NCBI RefSeq assembly: GCF_900996235.1
Contig: NZ_CAAJGM010000099.1
Coordinates: 1 to 64,000 of the forward strand
Length of the DNA: 64,000 nucleotides
DNA from: Paraburkholderia sp. BCC1885
Lineage (GTDB): Bacteria; Pseudomonadota; Gammaproteobacteria; Burkholderiales; Burkholderiaceae
Direction: 5' to 3'
A program made the translations under genes and the position numbers. Under the pieces are notes generated by a model. It saw only the letters and a program-made list of their open reading frames with translations. It made no database searches and was not told the DNA's origin. The number at the start of each line of letters is the position of its first letter. Position 1 is the stretch's first letter. Positions 7,818 to 17,276 of this stretch are shown one piece after another.

Positions 7818-8666
7818 TCAGGTAGGTCGCATGCGCAGTTCCGCCATATAGCGACCCGGTGATATGCCGAGTGCTTTGCGGAACATGGTCACGAAGCTGC
7901 CCGCGCTCTCATAGCCCAGGCGGTCCGCGACCTGCTGGACCGAAGACCCGGTCCCCAGCCATTTCACCGAAAGCATGAGGTGGAGCTGCTGACGCCAGCG
8001 GCCAAAGCTCATGCCCGTCTCCTGAGTAAGAAGGCGCGCCAGCGTGCGTTCGCTCAACCCCACACGTCGTGCCCACGTCTGCATCGTGCCGCGATCGGCA
8101 GGATCATCCATGATCATCTCGACGATCTTGCGGAGCCGGCCATCGACCGGCATCGGCAGGTGAAGGTTGCCGATCGGCGCCACCGCGATTTCATCCAGAA
8201 GCAGCGCGACCACATGCGACTCCATGCCACCCTCCGCGTAGAGCATGGGAAGGCTGGCGGAGCGGATCATCAGCTCGCGCAGCAGCGGCGTGGTGGAGAG
8301 CGCGCAGCAGTTCGAGGGGAGATTCGACGCCACATTTGGGTCGATGAAGACGACGTAGCATTCGATCGTGCCGGCGACAGTGAACTTGTGTTGGACGCCG
8401 CCCGGGACCCAGATCGCGCTTTGCGGCGGCACGATCCAGAACCCGCCCTCTACCTCGCAGGTGAGCACCCCACGGAGCGCCAACAGAAGCTCGCCCTTGC
8501 GATGACGATGGAAATCCATTTCCTTGTGGTGACGATGGAAGCTCGACTCCTGCTCACTGAGGCTGTCCATCACGACACCGGTGGCACCGATGGTCACCAC
8601 CGGGCGAGGTACCAGATCCGGGTCCACCCACTCGGCGGGAGATGAAAGTTCACTGAGGATCGGCAT
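7818..8666 (-). CDS. AraC-family regulator with N-terminal cupin
   Basis: 282 residues from the ATG at 8666; the frame is open further upstream but that part lacks family features. The N-terminal cupin has the FHRHRKGELLLALRGVL segment and PPQSAIWVPGGVQHKF. The C-terminal DNA-binding domain has two HTHs: MQTWARRVGLSERTLARL and VQQVADRLGYESAGSFVTMF, ending in LGISPGRY. The repeated FHRHHKEMD/FHRHRKGE segment looks like a small internal duplication. It is divergent from the O-methyltransferase gene at 8823, the likely target. Confidence 0.88.
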   Translation of the reverse strand: MPILSELSSPAEWVDPDLVPRPVVTIGATGVVMDSLSEQESSFHRHHKEMDFHRHRKGELLLALRGVLTCEVEGGFWIVPPQSAIWVPGGVQHKFTVAGTIECYVVFIDPNVASNLPSNCCALSTTPLLRELMIRSASLPMLYAEGGMESHVVALLLDEIAVAPIGNLHLPMPVDGRLRKIVEMIMDDPADRGTMQTWARRVGLSERTLARLLTQETGMSFGRWRQQLHLMLSVKWLGTGSSVQQVADRLGYESAGSFVTMFRKALGISPGRYMAELRMRPT

Positions 8667-8822
8667 GATTGCCGGCCGGCCTGGACGGCGTCCTGATGAT
8701 TGGCATGAATTCCATATATTCTGGCGATTTTTACCAATGCTGCCAAGGCCGCCGGTCCCTACCATGTCGAAAAGCGGCAAGCGGAATTTCCCGTAGCCGT
8801 CTCCTTCGGAATACACGACATC

Positions 8823-9521
8823 ATGAATTCATTGAGCACCGGACGCGTTGCCGAAACCCTGCAACGGCTCTTCACGGAAGCGGAGCAGGCCGATCGGGCG
8901 TTGATGGCGCAGTTCAGCAATGCCGAGAACTCCGAGCAATTGATCGCCGAGAGTCTCGCCGAGCACTTCGCCGAGGAACGCCGTGATGTGCGCGGTTTCT
9001 ATCGAGGCTACGTCGACAACTTCCTGAACGTGGCGCCGGAGTACGGCCGGTTTCTTTACCAGTGCGCACGCGCACGCGGGGCAACGCGAATCGTCGAGTT
9101 CGGCACGTCGATGGGCGTGTCCACCATCTACCTGGCCGCGGCGCTACGCGACATGGGCGGCGGTCACCTGATCGGCACCGAGCTGGAACCCGGCAAGGCG
9201 GCACGCGCACGCGCCAACCTTGAGTCCGCGGGGCTCGCCGATCTGGTCGACATCCGGGTGGGCGACGCGCGGGAAACACTCGCCGACGTCGGCGATGATA
9301 TCGATCTGGTTTTGCTCGACGGTGCGTTCAGCCTGTACCTGCCGGTGCTGATACTGCTTGAGCCGCATTTGAAGACCGGCACGCCCGTCCTGGCGGAAAA
9401 CGCCTTCGATCACGACAACGAGTACCTGGCCTATGTCCGCAACCCCGCGAGCGGTTATCTCTCGCAGCCGATTCCGATTAGTGAGGGCCGCGGCAACGAG
9501 TTCACTGTGCTCACGCGATGA
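8823..9521 (+). CDS. Class I SAM-dependent O-methyltransferase
   Basis: 232 residues with a helical N-terminal part and a Rossmann-type methyltransferase fold. Motif I is VEFGTSMGVSTIYLAAAL, followed by GGHLIGTELEP (acidic residue binding the SAM ribose), the VDIRVGDARETL strand and the DLVLLDGAF motif. It resembles CCoAOMT-like/Methyltransf_24 enzymes that methylate small hydroxylated molecules. The divergent AraC gene with a cupin domain probably senses a related small molecule. Substrate unknown. Confidence 0.85.
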   Translation: MNSLSTGRVAETLQRLFTEAEQADRALMAQFSNAENSEQLIAESLAEHFAEERRDVRGFYRGYVDNFLNVAPEYGRFLYQCARARGATRIVEFGTSMGVSTIYLAAALRDMGGGHLIGTELEPGKAARARANLESAGLADLVDIRVGDARETLADVGDDIDLVLLDGAFSLYLPVLILLEPHLKTGTPVLAENAFDHDNEYLAYVRNPASGYLSQPIPISEGRGNEFTVLTR

Positions 9522-9688
9522 CGGCGTCCCTGAACGTCTCTGACATGCCCACCGCGCGCCAACCCGGTCGCATGAGCCGCGCTGTGATCCGCATGCTGAT
9601 GAAGCAGACACGTGTCATGGGAGTCGAGCCTCTTCAGAGCGGACACTGGCCGACTCGGCGCTGAGATAACTGCTGAAATCGGTGGGTC

Positions 9689-10450
9689 TCAGCCCTTGAC
9701 CAGCCCTCCGTCGACAACCAGATTCTGACCCGTCACCGCGCGCGCCCACGGCGAGAGGAAAAACAGCACCGCGTCGGCGAACTCGGCGGGCGCCGTGACG
9801 CGACGCAACGGCGTGAATCCCGCGACCATATCGAACACGGCTTCGGGCGTCGCGCTGCTGGCATCGGTGGTGCGCAGCAGGCCACCCGACACCATGTTCA
9901 CCGTGATGCCATCCGGTCCGAGATCGTTCGATGCGGTCCTCGTCAGCGCGAGCAATGCCGCTTTTGCCGCCGTGTAATCGTGATATGGCACGACGGGATT
10001 CTGGAACAGATTGGTCCCGACATTCACGACGCGGCCGAAACCGGCGGCGCGCATCGCGGGCAACGCGGCCTGAATCGTGTAGAGCGCACCCTTGAGCGCA
10101 CCATCGATCTGCTGCTGAAAGCGCGCCCATTCGATATCGCCGAGTTTCGGACGCGCGTCGCCATCGAAGCTGAAATCGGCGAGCGCGTTGTTCACCACGG
10201 CATGCACCGGCCGGCCGCTTTTCGCGCGAGCCTCGTCGAAGAGACGCGCGACCGACGCCTCATCGGTGATATCGGCCTGGACCGCCACCACGCGCGGCCC
10301 AAGCCGATCGACGAGCGCTTTCGCCTGCGCTTCGCTGCGACGATAGTTGATGATGACGCCGGCGCCTTCGCGTGCGAGCGCTTCGGTGATCGCCGCACCA
10401 AGCCCGCGCGCGCCACCGGTCACGAGTACGTTTTGTTCAGACAGTAGCAT
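9689..10450 (-). CDS. 3-oxoacyl-ACP reductase-like SDR (FabG family)
   Basis: 253 residues. The start at 10450 has a clear GGAGAAG ribosome site; an in-frame start 48 bp upstream does not. Motifs: VTGGARGLGAAI (cofactor binding), INYRRS (favours NADPH), VVNNAL (NNAG variant), a modified active site with Y-HDYTAAKAALL (YxxxK) and a C-terminal VTGQNLVVDGGLVKG. A classical SDR with the usual C-terminal motif; the substrate cannot be assigned. It is followed by the end of the O-methyltransferase on the other strand (convergent). Confidence 0.88.
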   Translation of the reverse strand: MLLSEQNVLVTGGARGLGAAITEALAREGAGVIINYRRSEAQAKALVDRLGPRVVAVQADITDEASVARLFDEARAKSGRPVHAVVNNALADFSFDGDARPKLGDIEWARFQQQIDGALKGALYTIQAALPAMRAAGFGRVVNVGTNLFQNPVVPYHDYTAAKAALLALTRTASNDLGPDGITVNMVSGGLLRTTDASSATPEAVFDMVAGFTPLRRVTAPAEFADAVLFFLSPWARAVTGQNLVVDGGLVKG

Positions 10451-11282
10451 CGACTTCTCCGAAGTTCGCTTTGGACTGGTCGGTGCATTATGCCGCACAG
10501 CATGGTTGGAACGAATGCGAAGCCAGTGCGGGTCTGAGGCCTTCCTCAGTTATCCGGACGACCCTCTCGCACCGGAAACAATCCCTGAAGCGTACGCTAT
10601 GTTTTCTGCCAGCGCCCCCCGCGCTCAGCGAACATGAGCGCGCGATAGTCGGTCAGGATATGAGAAATCTTCTGCCGTAACGGATCCGACGGATGCGAAT
10701 ACTTGATTGGCTCGACGGTCTGATCGGCACACGGTCCCACGGTCACCGGGAACGATATCGATTCTTTCGAATCGCCGGAGCCTATCGCTGGACGCTGTGC
10801 AGACCGAATTGTACGAAGAGCTTCTTCAATGGCCGCCCGGGATTCAGATTTTGCGACTGCCGGTACGGATTGGCGACGAACTGGACTTTCACGTCGACGG
10901 TCGGTTTTGGCATAACACGGTCCGACGCCAACTGGCCCAGGCCGACCCGACACAGCCGTTCGCTTGCTAATTTGCAGACACCCCCTTTCTACTCAACGGA
11001 AGACGCTCGGATAGCCGCGGTGACATGGCCAACCGCGAGATGTCCGCATCCCAAATGCGAGTAGCCGCTTCGACACCGGCGCTCCCGATCAGGCGCGGTC
11101 GCTTTTGAGCCGCTTTCTTACGGTATTTGCCAAGCGTTCGCGCTGGCGGAACTGCGGCCCGGAAACGCGAGTATGCAGCGTGAACGATCACGCATATCGT
11201 TTCCGTGGGCCGATTGACAATGCGCCCCCGCCGAGATCGAGAAGCACGAGGCGGCAATCGCAAAACCGGGAGAATCGAACGC
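10451..11282. other. Intergenic region without a convincing gene
   Basis: About 830 bp between the SDR start and the methyltransferase start. The best open frame is 10597-10953 (minus, 118 codons, ending in KISHILTDYRALMF). It has no recognisable motif, no good ribosome site and low-complexity start, so I do not call it. The rest looks like decayed or regulatory sequence. Confidence 0.45.
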
Positions 11283-12041
11283 ATGAGACAGCAGGCAAAA
11301 TATGGCATCGACGCACCGAGAGTGGTTCGCGCGTACATCGTTTTCGGCGTCTGGCTGACATTGCCGGCGCTGATCGATCTCGCATGGCCTGGATCAGGTC
11401 CGATCCCCGCGCCGTGGAGTATCGGCACCGCCTTGTTCGCGGCGCTTCTGTTTGCTTGGGCGGCCGTCATGCTCAGGTCCAGCCTTGTAGGCAAGATGCG
11501 CGTACGCGACCGCCTGGTTGACGCCCTTAACCTTTCGGGAAATGAACGCGTACTTGATGCTGGATCTGGCCTGGGTTTGGCCATCATCGGTTGCGCCAAG
11601 AAACTCACCACGGGCAAGGCCGTCGGCATCGATATTTGGGCCGCGCACCTTTCCGGCAACAATCCGGACGCGGCGCGGGCCAACGCGGTTGCGGAAGGCG
11701 TCGCCGACCGGGTCGAAGTCAACACCGGGGATATCACACGGTTGCCCTTTGGCGACGCGGCATTCGACGCCGTCATCTCGATGACCGTGATCCACAATAT
11801 CCCGTCGCATGAGGGGCGCGACCAGGCGTTGCGCGAAATCATCCGCGTGTTGAAGCCGGGCGGTCGCATCGCGATCTTCGATCTCCTGCATACGGCCCGC
11901 TATGCGGAGACACTTCGTCAGGCGGGCTTGACGGTCGAGAGCCTAGGCTGCGATCTGCTGTGGCTTTGGCCCTGCCGCTCTTTGCTCGCGCGAAAGCCGG
12001 AAGCGGACCGTTCTCAAGGCGTGGTCACAGCGCCGTCATGA
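11283..12041 (+). CDS. Membrane-anchored class I SAM-dependent methyltransferase
   Basis: 252 residues. The ATG at 11283 is preferred for its GGGAGA ribosome site; the open frame extends upstream without likely coding. The N-terminus has two hydrophobic segments (VFGVWLTLPALIDLAW and ALFAALLFAWAAVML), so the enzyme is likely held at the inner membrane. The catalytic domain follows: VLDAGSGLGLAIIG (motif I), VGIDIW, NTGDITRLPFGDAAFDAVIS and LKPGGRIAIFDLL. A UbiE/Methyltransf_11-like fold; the substrate is unknown. Convergent with the TetR gene at 12066. Confidence 0.85.
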   Translation: MRQQAKYGIDAPRVVRAYIVFGVWLTLPALIDLAWPGSGPIPAPWSIGTALFAALLFAWAAVMLRSSLVGKMRVRDRLVDALNLSGNERVLDAGSGLGLAIIGCAKKLTTGKAVGIDIWAAHLSGNNPDAARANAVAEGVADRVEVNTGDITRLPFGDAAFDAVISMTVIHNIPSHEGRDQALREIIRVLKPGGRIAIFDLLHTARYAETLRQAGLTVESLGCDLLWLWPCRSLLARKPEADRSQGVVTAPS

Positions 12042-12065
12042 CCACGCCGCAGGAATATCGCGGCA

Positions 12066-12695
12066 TCAAACCGGCGTCGGTTGCAGATATCCGGATATGA
12101 AGCGTGTGGTTTCCTCAACAAGCGCCTCGGCGTCCCGCGGCGTTTCGGTTTGGTAAAGGACGGCCGTATGGGTCAGCGTCTCTATCGATGTCGCACACAT
12201 AAATGCCGCCAGATCGAGGTCCCTGACACGCAGCTCGTCGCGGCGGCTTTCGAGATAGCCCCGGAAAAGGGCGTAGCCTTCACGGTTGAGCACTTCCACA
12301 TTCTCCAGCCGCCCGATGTGCGGAACCTGCTCCCGAAGCACGCGACGCAGCTTGGGGTTGATGCGGTGGGCGTCGACCGCGACAGCGACGAGGCTTCGCA
12401 CGGCCCTCTCGATCGGCTGCGCAGCGATGTCGGACAGCGCCGTGCGCACGCGCCGCATGATCTGGCTATTGTGCCGGTCGATGACGGCGGCAACGAGCGC
12501 TTCCTTGGAAGGAAAGTATTGGTAAAGAGAGCCGATGCTCGCGCCCGCCACATCGGCGATTCGGTTGGTGCTGGCTTTGTCGAAACCGTCGCAGACCAAG
12601 ATTCGGGCGGTCGCCTCAACAAGCGCATCGACCATGACGCGCGATCGCGTCTGCGAGGCCTGCTTGCGGGGATTTGTAAGCGGTCTGCGCGCCAT
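12066..12695 (-). CDS. TetR/AcrR-family regulator
   Basis: 209 residues from ATG 12695 (the frame is open for 91 more codons upstream but the family starts here). The HTH is at about residues 20-65: DALVEATARILVCDGFDKAST, then IADVAGASIGSLYQYFPSKEALV. The remaining helices form the ligand-binding/dimer domain. It ends 25 bp from the convergent methyltransferase stop. The target is not clear; the nearest plausible ones are itself or the methyltransferase. Confidence 0.9.
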   Translation of the reverse strand: MARRPLTNPRKQASQTRSRVMVDALVEATARILVCDGFDKASTNRIADVAGASIGSLYQYFPSKEALVAAVIDRHNSQIMRRVRTALSDIAAQPIERAVRSLVAVAVDAHRINPKLRRVLREQVPHIGRLENVEVLNREGYALFRGYLESRRDELRVRDLDLAAFMCATSIETLTHTAVLYQTETPRDAEALVEETTRFISGYLQPTPV

Positions 12696-12846
12696 GTCCC
12701 TTGATCCAAATTGCGCGTGGATAAGATGAGCTGTCGCCCATATTCTATCGCTAACTGCCGTCAGCCTGTCTGGATGCAGGTCAACAGAGCGTTTCGAGGC
12801 GACAGCAAGTAATACGAGACGGAGATCCCCATAGCCTCTGCTTGCA

Positions 12847-13485
12847 CTAGGGCTGCCGAGCATCGTCGATGACCGCTCGCGCGAGCGCAGCCTGAGCGCT
12901 TCGAATCTCGCTACTCGAGAGTCCTGTGGCGAGCATCTCCTCGATGAGGTCGATGTGCAGTGCGCCAAGCAAGACGTGCGCCGAATATCCTGCCACGTCC
13001 GCTGCCGCTCCCCTCGCGGCTTCCTTCATCAGGCTCGCCAGCAACCCATGCATCCACCTGTAATGTTCTGACTGTCGTATCCCGGTGGAAGCTATCTCGC
13101 GCGCGCGAATAAGATGGCGATTCTCGAGCTTGAATGTGAGCAGCGCATCAAGGAACGAGACTGCACGCTCGCGCGCCGCCCCACCTGGTCCAAGGGGCGG
13201 CGCCCCTCCTTCCACCGCTTCGCGCAGGGCTGCAAGCTTCGCAGCCCACAGTGCATCCAGAAGGCCCTCCCGGCTGCCAAACGCCCGGAACAGGGTTCCT
13301 TTTCCCACGCCCGCTGCGGCCGCTATGGCGTCCATTGTGACTGCCCGTGGCAAGTCGGCGCCAGCGAAGAGTCCTTCGGCAGCGGCAAGCACAAGGGCGG
13401 CAGGAATCGACGGACGGCCGCGGCGTGCATGGTTGATTTCGGACTGATGGTCCGATATGCTGGAATTCTGGGTATTCGCGATCAT
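12847..13485 (-). CDS. TetR-family regulator
   Basis: 212 residues. HTH near residues 30-75: ALVLAAAEGLFAGADLPRAVTMDAIAAAAGV-type helix, GKGTLFRAFGSREGLLDAL recognition part. The effector domain is rich in leucine and alanine. It is divergent from the SnoaL-like gene at 13510 with only 24 bp between start codons, so their promoters must overlap the coding ends; repression of that gene is likely. There is no strong ribosome site at 13485, so a start further inside is possible. Confidence 0.87.
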   Translation of the reverse strand: MIANTQNSSISDHQSEINHARRGRPSIPAALVLAAAEGLFAGADLPRAVTMDAIAAAAGVGKGTLFRAFGSREGLLDALWAAKLAALREAVEGGAPPLGPGGAARERAVSFLDALLTFKLENRHLIRAREIASTGIRQSEHYRWMHGLLASLMKEAARGAAADVAGYSAHVLLGALHIDLIEEMLATGLSSSEIRSAQAALARAVIDDARQP

Positions 13486-13509
13486 TAACCAATTCTATCG
13501 GAGAAAAAC

Positions 13510-13902
13510 ATGACCCCGAGGTCCACTTTGCCCGCGTGGTTTGAGAATGCAATCCAGGCACTTCGAGCAGGAGACGTCGATGGTTGGATGAAAATTTACG
13601 CAGCCGACGCCGTCCACGAGTTTCCGTTCGCTCCTGAGGGGCGCGTTGACAAGCTGGAAGGTCGCGAAGCGATTGCGGCCTATATGGCCCAACTTCCGAA
13701 GCTCATCCGCTTCGGCTCGCTTAGCGACGTTCGTGTGCGTGAAGTCGAAAATGAACTCATCATCGAGGCTACTGGGCATCACCGGCGCGTTTCGGACGAC
13801 ACGCTAAGGGAGCTCAGTTACGTCTGGTTTATCACTCTGCGCGACGGTCAGGTAACGCACTTCCGTGACTACATGAACCCATTGCAGTTATCGGCCCGTT
13901 AA
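13510..13902 (+). CDS. SnoaL-like (NTF2-fold) protein
   Basis: 130 residues of the SnoaL/NTF2-like alpha+beta barrel fold: WFENAIQALRAGDVDGWMKIYAADAV at the start, then HEFPFAPEG, GREAIAAYMA, a central sheet and the typical LSYVWFITLRDGQVTHFRDYM end. Such proteins are small isomerases, dehydratases or binding proteins acting on aromatic or polyketide-like small molecules. A good ribosome site (GGAGAA) precedes the start. Probably controlled by the divergent TetR regulator. Confidence 0.85.
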   Translation: MTPRSTLPAWFENAIQALRAGDVDGWMKIYAADAVHEFPFAPEGRVDKLEGREAIAAYMAQLPKLIRFGSLSDVRVREVENELIIEATGHHRRVSDDTLRELSYVWFITLRDGQVTHFRDYMNPLQLSAR

Positions 13903-14133
13903 AGAAGCTCGAACATCGCCAAATCAGGACGGCTGCTCCCTCTACCCCAACCAAATGCGCAAACGGTCCGCACTCCGCGTTGCAACCCTGCTTGGGTTCG
14001 CCGTTCCGTCCGGCCGATCTGGCAGGCGCTCCTCAAGTCAGCCAGCGGCGATCGCTATGTCGAAGACCAGACGAAAAACGCTTGCAGTGACGGTCCGGTG
14101 TCCTTCCATGAGCAGGCATTGGGACGTAGGTCA

Positions 14134-14500
14134 TCACGGTGCAAGTGAATGTCCCTTGCCGTTCTCAGCCGAGGGCGACCGGATCGATTTCGTGTTCCGT
14201 CGGGCCGTACCGCGACATAAGACTGCCTGCAGCACGCCGAAACGATACGTGTGCTGCAGCAGAAAGGACAGCGCGACAAGCGCCAGCCCCTGAGCCGTGA
14301 ACATGCAGATCGACCAGATCACCGCGAGCGTCAAGCAGCGTGAGTGGAAGATGTCGAGCAGTAGCAGCGGCTTATGCGACCGGGTCCGCCAGAACATGAA
14401 GAAGGTCGCGAGACAGCCGGTCCAGCCAGCGGGCCATAGCGGCCGACCTGCGCCAGAGTGTCGCCTCGTGGAGTCATCCGCCTGTCACCGGCCGGGTTCA
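14134..14500 (-). pseudogene. MFS transporter (DHA2/EmrB-like) fragment
   Basis: The frame 14134-14397 contains HKPLLLLDIFHSRCLTLA, VIWSICMFTAQGLALVAL and SFLLQHTYRFGVLQA, matching the central helices of drug-exporting MFS proteins. The upstream piece (to about 14500, minus) continues the transporter in another frame with RYGPLAGPAVSR, so there is also a frameshift. Both ends of the normal 450-500 residue protein are missing. A relic. Confidence 0.6.
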
Positions 14501-14560
14501 CCCTGAACCACCGGCACCCCTATGTGGTGGTGCCATGCTGTGATTCCGCGGAGGTCAACC

Positions 14561-14764
14561 ATGCTGAGCCCACACGAATTCGCGACCCTGATGCTGGTCA
14601 GGAATGCGCCCGACCAGATTCATCTGGATCGCACCGATCTCGATGCCCTGCTCGAGCGTCAGCTCGTTTCGCTGCAGAACCTTGCAGACAAACATCGCCC
14701 TGCGTCCCTGACTGCCAGCGGCGACTCGATTCTCAAGGCGGTAGAACGCCTCTGGCGGACATAG
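14561..14764 (+). CDS. Small conserved hypothetical protein
   Basis: 67 residues. The ATG at 14561 follows a GGAGG ribosome site, while an upstream in-frame start does not. The sequence (MLSPHEFATLMLVRNAP, then LDRTDLDALLERQLVSL) resembles a small protein I recall as common in Burkholderia-type genomes, acidic and helical, of unknown function. No signal peptide or membrane segment. Confidence 0.65.
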   Translation: MLSPHEFATLMLVRNAPDQIHLDRTDLDALLERQLVSLQNLADKHRPASLTASGDSILKAVERLWRT

Positions 14765-14921
14765 ATCCAGATCCCGAACAATTGCACCTGAATGCGTGAC
14801 CCTCGCCATGAACCGGTAGTTGCACCCGGCAGAAAGACTGGCAGACGAGGGATCATGCACTGGCGACCCGCAAGTCTCTTACCCTCTCAACGTCCAGGCC
14901 TTCAACACTGCCCCGGCGAAA

Positions 14922-15680
14922 CTACCTGCCAGAGCCATATGCCCGGACGAAGAACGCGACGGTGATGCAGCCCGTGAGAAACAACGTGCCGGTGCGAATA
15001 ACGCCAGCCGAGGTGCGGCGACCGAGCAGCGCGCCGCCATAACCACCGAGTGTGGCGGCAATCAGCATCACAAGCGTTTCGGGCCAACGCACCGCATGAG
15101 CGATGATGAAGATCAACACCGCCATCGTGTTCGCCGCACTGACGAGCAGCGTGCGCGGCGCGCCCAGACGCTTCAGATCACGGCTGTCCAGCAGGCCCCA
15201 GACGGCCATCATCATGATACCGACCGCGCCTCCGAAATAACCGCCCTAGATCCCCAGGCCGAACTGCACGGTCAGCACGGCCCAGCCCCTGATCTGCCAG
15301 CGACGGCGTAACCAATCACCGATCTGCCGCCCGAAGCCCAGTGCCAGTGTGGCCAGCAATAGCAGCCACGGGAGCACGAAATCGAATGTCTTCGCCGGCG
15401 TACGCAACAGCAGGATGGCGCCGACAACTCCGCCAGCAAGCGTTATCACGAGCAGCGGCCGAAGTGAAACAGTTCCCACCGGTCCGAGCCCATCCCGGTA
15501 CGCCCAGGCGCTCGCCAGGCCACCAGGGTACAAGGCCACGGTACTCGAAGCATTCGCCTGAACCGAAGGCACACCTGCCGCAATCATGGCGGGAAGACTG
15601 ACGAACGAACCGCCACCGGCCAGCGCATTCATCGCTCCGGCCAGCAATCCCGCGCACGCAACCAGAATAAAATGTGTCAT
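14922..15680 (-). pseudogene. TauE/SafE-family sulfite exporter-like permease with an in-frame stop
   Basis: About 252 codons from ATG 15680. Many hydrophobic segments are seen, starting with THFILVACAGLLAGAMNALAGGGSF, which carries the family's glycine-rich N-terminal motif. The frame is interrupted by TAG at 15246-15248 between FGLGI and GGYFGGAVGIMMMA; related proteins have tyrosine there, so a single base change explains it. After the stop the same frame runs on to GSGR with no other damage. TauE/SafE proteins are proposed to export sulfite or sulfonates. Divergent from a LysR gene. Confidence 0.85.
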
Positions 15681-15755
15681 GCAACGGATCATATCGGCGC
15701 GGACTTCGCCGATACAATCGGGAATCTCCGATGCCAGCTTTCGCCAAAACCGAAG

Positions 15756-16676
15756 ATGACTACCTCGCGCTTTGATCTGATCGATATGCGGCTGTTCCTG
15801 ATGGCGGTGGAACACGGCAGCCTTACACGGGGAGCGCAGGCGATGCACCTAGCACTGGCATCGGCGAGCGAGCGTATCTCGGGTATGGAGTCCGCACTGG
15901 GTACTCCGCTGCTGGAACGCACGCGGCGTGGCGTACGCACGACTGCCGCTGGCGACGCTCTGGTCCGTCATGCCCGCCTGATCCTCGGTCAGGTCGAACA
16001 GATGCGCGGCGAGTTGCGGACCTACGCGTCGGGCCTTAAGGGGCGTATCCGCCTGCTGTCGAACACAGCGGCCCTGGCTGCCTTCCTGCCTGAGCAACTC
16101 TGCCGTTTCCTGGCCACCCACCCAGATCTCTCGGTCGATCTCGATGAACGGCCCAGCGCGGAGATCGTGCTGGCCATCGCGGAAGGACGCGCCGATCTGG
16201 GCATCGTCGCGGACATCGCTGATCTGGCGGCCTTGCAAACGCACCTAGTCGCAGAAGATCAGCTCGTCGTGGTCGCGAGCAACGGGCATCGCGTCTCCGC
16301 CCAATCATCCGTGGCTTTCGCGGACATCGTGCATGAATCGTTCGTCGGTCTGTCGGACGCAGCGCTGCAAACGCATCTTGCCGATCGCGCGTCACGCCTG
16401 GGCCACCATCTGGATTATCGGGTCCGGTTGCGCAATGTAGCGGATGTCGGCAGGCTGGTTGAGGCGGGCATCGGCATCGCGATCCTGCCCGAAGTCTGCG
16501 CCGTGGAATTGCATCGCTCCCGGCTGGTGGTTTTGCCGCTGTCGGAGACCTGGGCTTCCCGGCGGCTTCATCTTTGCGCGCGTGATTTTGCCGCGCTTGC
16601 ACCGCACGCCCATCTGCTCGCCCATCAACTCATGGCATCGATCGAGAGCCGGGGATCAGGCGTCGCGACCGATTAA
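15756..16676 (+). CDS. LysR-family transcriptional regulator
   Basis: 306 residues from ATG 15756; an open frame begins earlier but overlaps the divergent permease start. HTH: FDLIDMRLFLMAVEHGSLTRGA, then ASASERISGMESALGTPLLERT. The effector domain includes GRIRLLSNTAALAAFLPEQL and ILPEVCAVELHRSR. Divergent from the TauE/SafE-like permease, a pairing often seen, so it probably controls that gene. The last 12 or so codons run into a 60-bp sequence repeated at 21.95 kb, suggesting the original C-terminus may have been changed. Confidence 0.88.
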   Translation: MTTSRFDLIDMRLFLMAVEHGSLTRGAQAMHLALASASERISGMESALGTPLLERTRRGVRTTAAGDALVRHARLILGQVEQMRGELRTYASGLKGRIRLLSNTAALAAFLPEQLCRFLATHPDLSVDLDERPSAEIVLAIAEGRADLGIVADIADLAALQTHLVAEDQLVVVASNGHRVSAQSSVAFADIVHESFVGLSDAALQTHLADRASRLGHHLDYRVRLRNVADVGRLVEAGIGIAILPEVCAVELHRSRLVVLPLSETWASRRLHLCARDFAALAPHAHLLAHQLMASIESRGSGVATD

Positions 16677-16699
16677 CCGTTTGTCGAAACGTATCGATA
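16640..16699. repeat. 60-bp dispersed repeat, copy A
   Basis: Direct repeat of 21946-22005; by hand alignment 49 of 60 bases match, including a 14-base identical core (TAACCGTTTGTCGA) and GTATCGATA at the right end. It overlaps the end of the LysR gene. Confidence 0.7.
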
Positions 16700-17276
16700 C
16701 CCATGCTGTCGCCAGATAGCTTGCCAGCACCAGACAGCCGCGCGCTACGTGAGTGCGGGGCAACCGCGGCACTCCCATTTGCCAGTGCAACGCGCTTGCC
16801 GTACAGGAAAACATCGAAAACACCAGGCGCCGCAATCACAGCACTCGAAACGCTGATTTCATCGGTGTTCGTCCATGTCGATTGCCGGGAATCCGGGTTC
16901 TGTCTCCGACCCTGCTCGGGAGCACCCCGGCTTTCGTTTTCCGGAATAGGCTTCCAAGACAGGCAGCAGACCGATTCACGCAGATCCGGGGTATCCTTCG
17001 CCGCGCTCCAGCGAAAGATCACAATGATTTGCCCATCGATCAACGCTGCGGGCACAACCGTCAGCACATAACAGGGAAAACCGGATGCAAGCCGCTGCCT
17101 GGCCTCCATCGACGAATAGCTAAAAGTGCGCAGCCGTGCTGCCGCCGTGCATTCATGCACGCGGTCGCAACGCTGCCTCATGCCGGCCCCGATATGTTCG
17201 GGCCGGCAGCTTTGCTTTGCCCCTGACTTGCTGTTCATCGGGCCAAAGCTCACTGCCTTTCGTCCTGGATTCCAAC
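16700..17276. other. Intergenic region before proline dehydrogenase
   Basis: About 580 bp without a convincing gene; the longest open frames have no family features. It holds a strong hairpin at 17181-17208. Confidence 0.5.
17181..17208 (+). terminator. Hairpin upstream of proline dehydrogenase
   Basis: Perfect 9-bp arms (TGCCGGCCC and GGGCCGGCA) with a 10-nt loop, followed by a T-richer stretch (GCTTTGCTTT). It lies about 70 bp before the proline dehydrogenase start, so it may be a terminator of an upstream transcript or a leader structure. Confidence 0.5.

Noticed and set aside
10597..10953. 118-codon minus-strand frame as a gene
   Set aside because: No recognisable family, weak start and no neighbour support; left as an intergenic note.
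16630..17253. Minus-strand frame including the 60-bp repeat peptide
   Set aside because: The similarity to the other copy is limited to the repeat; the rest has no family features.
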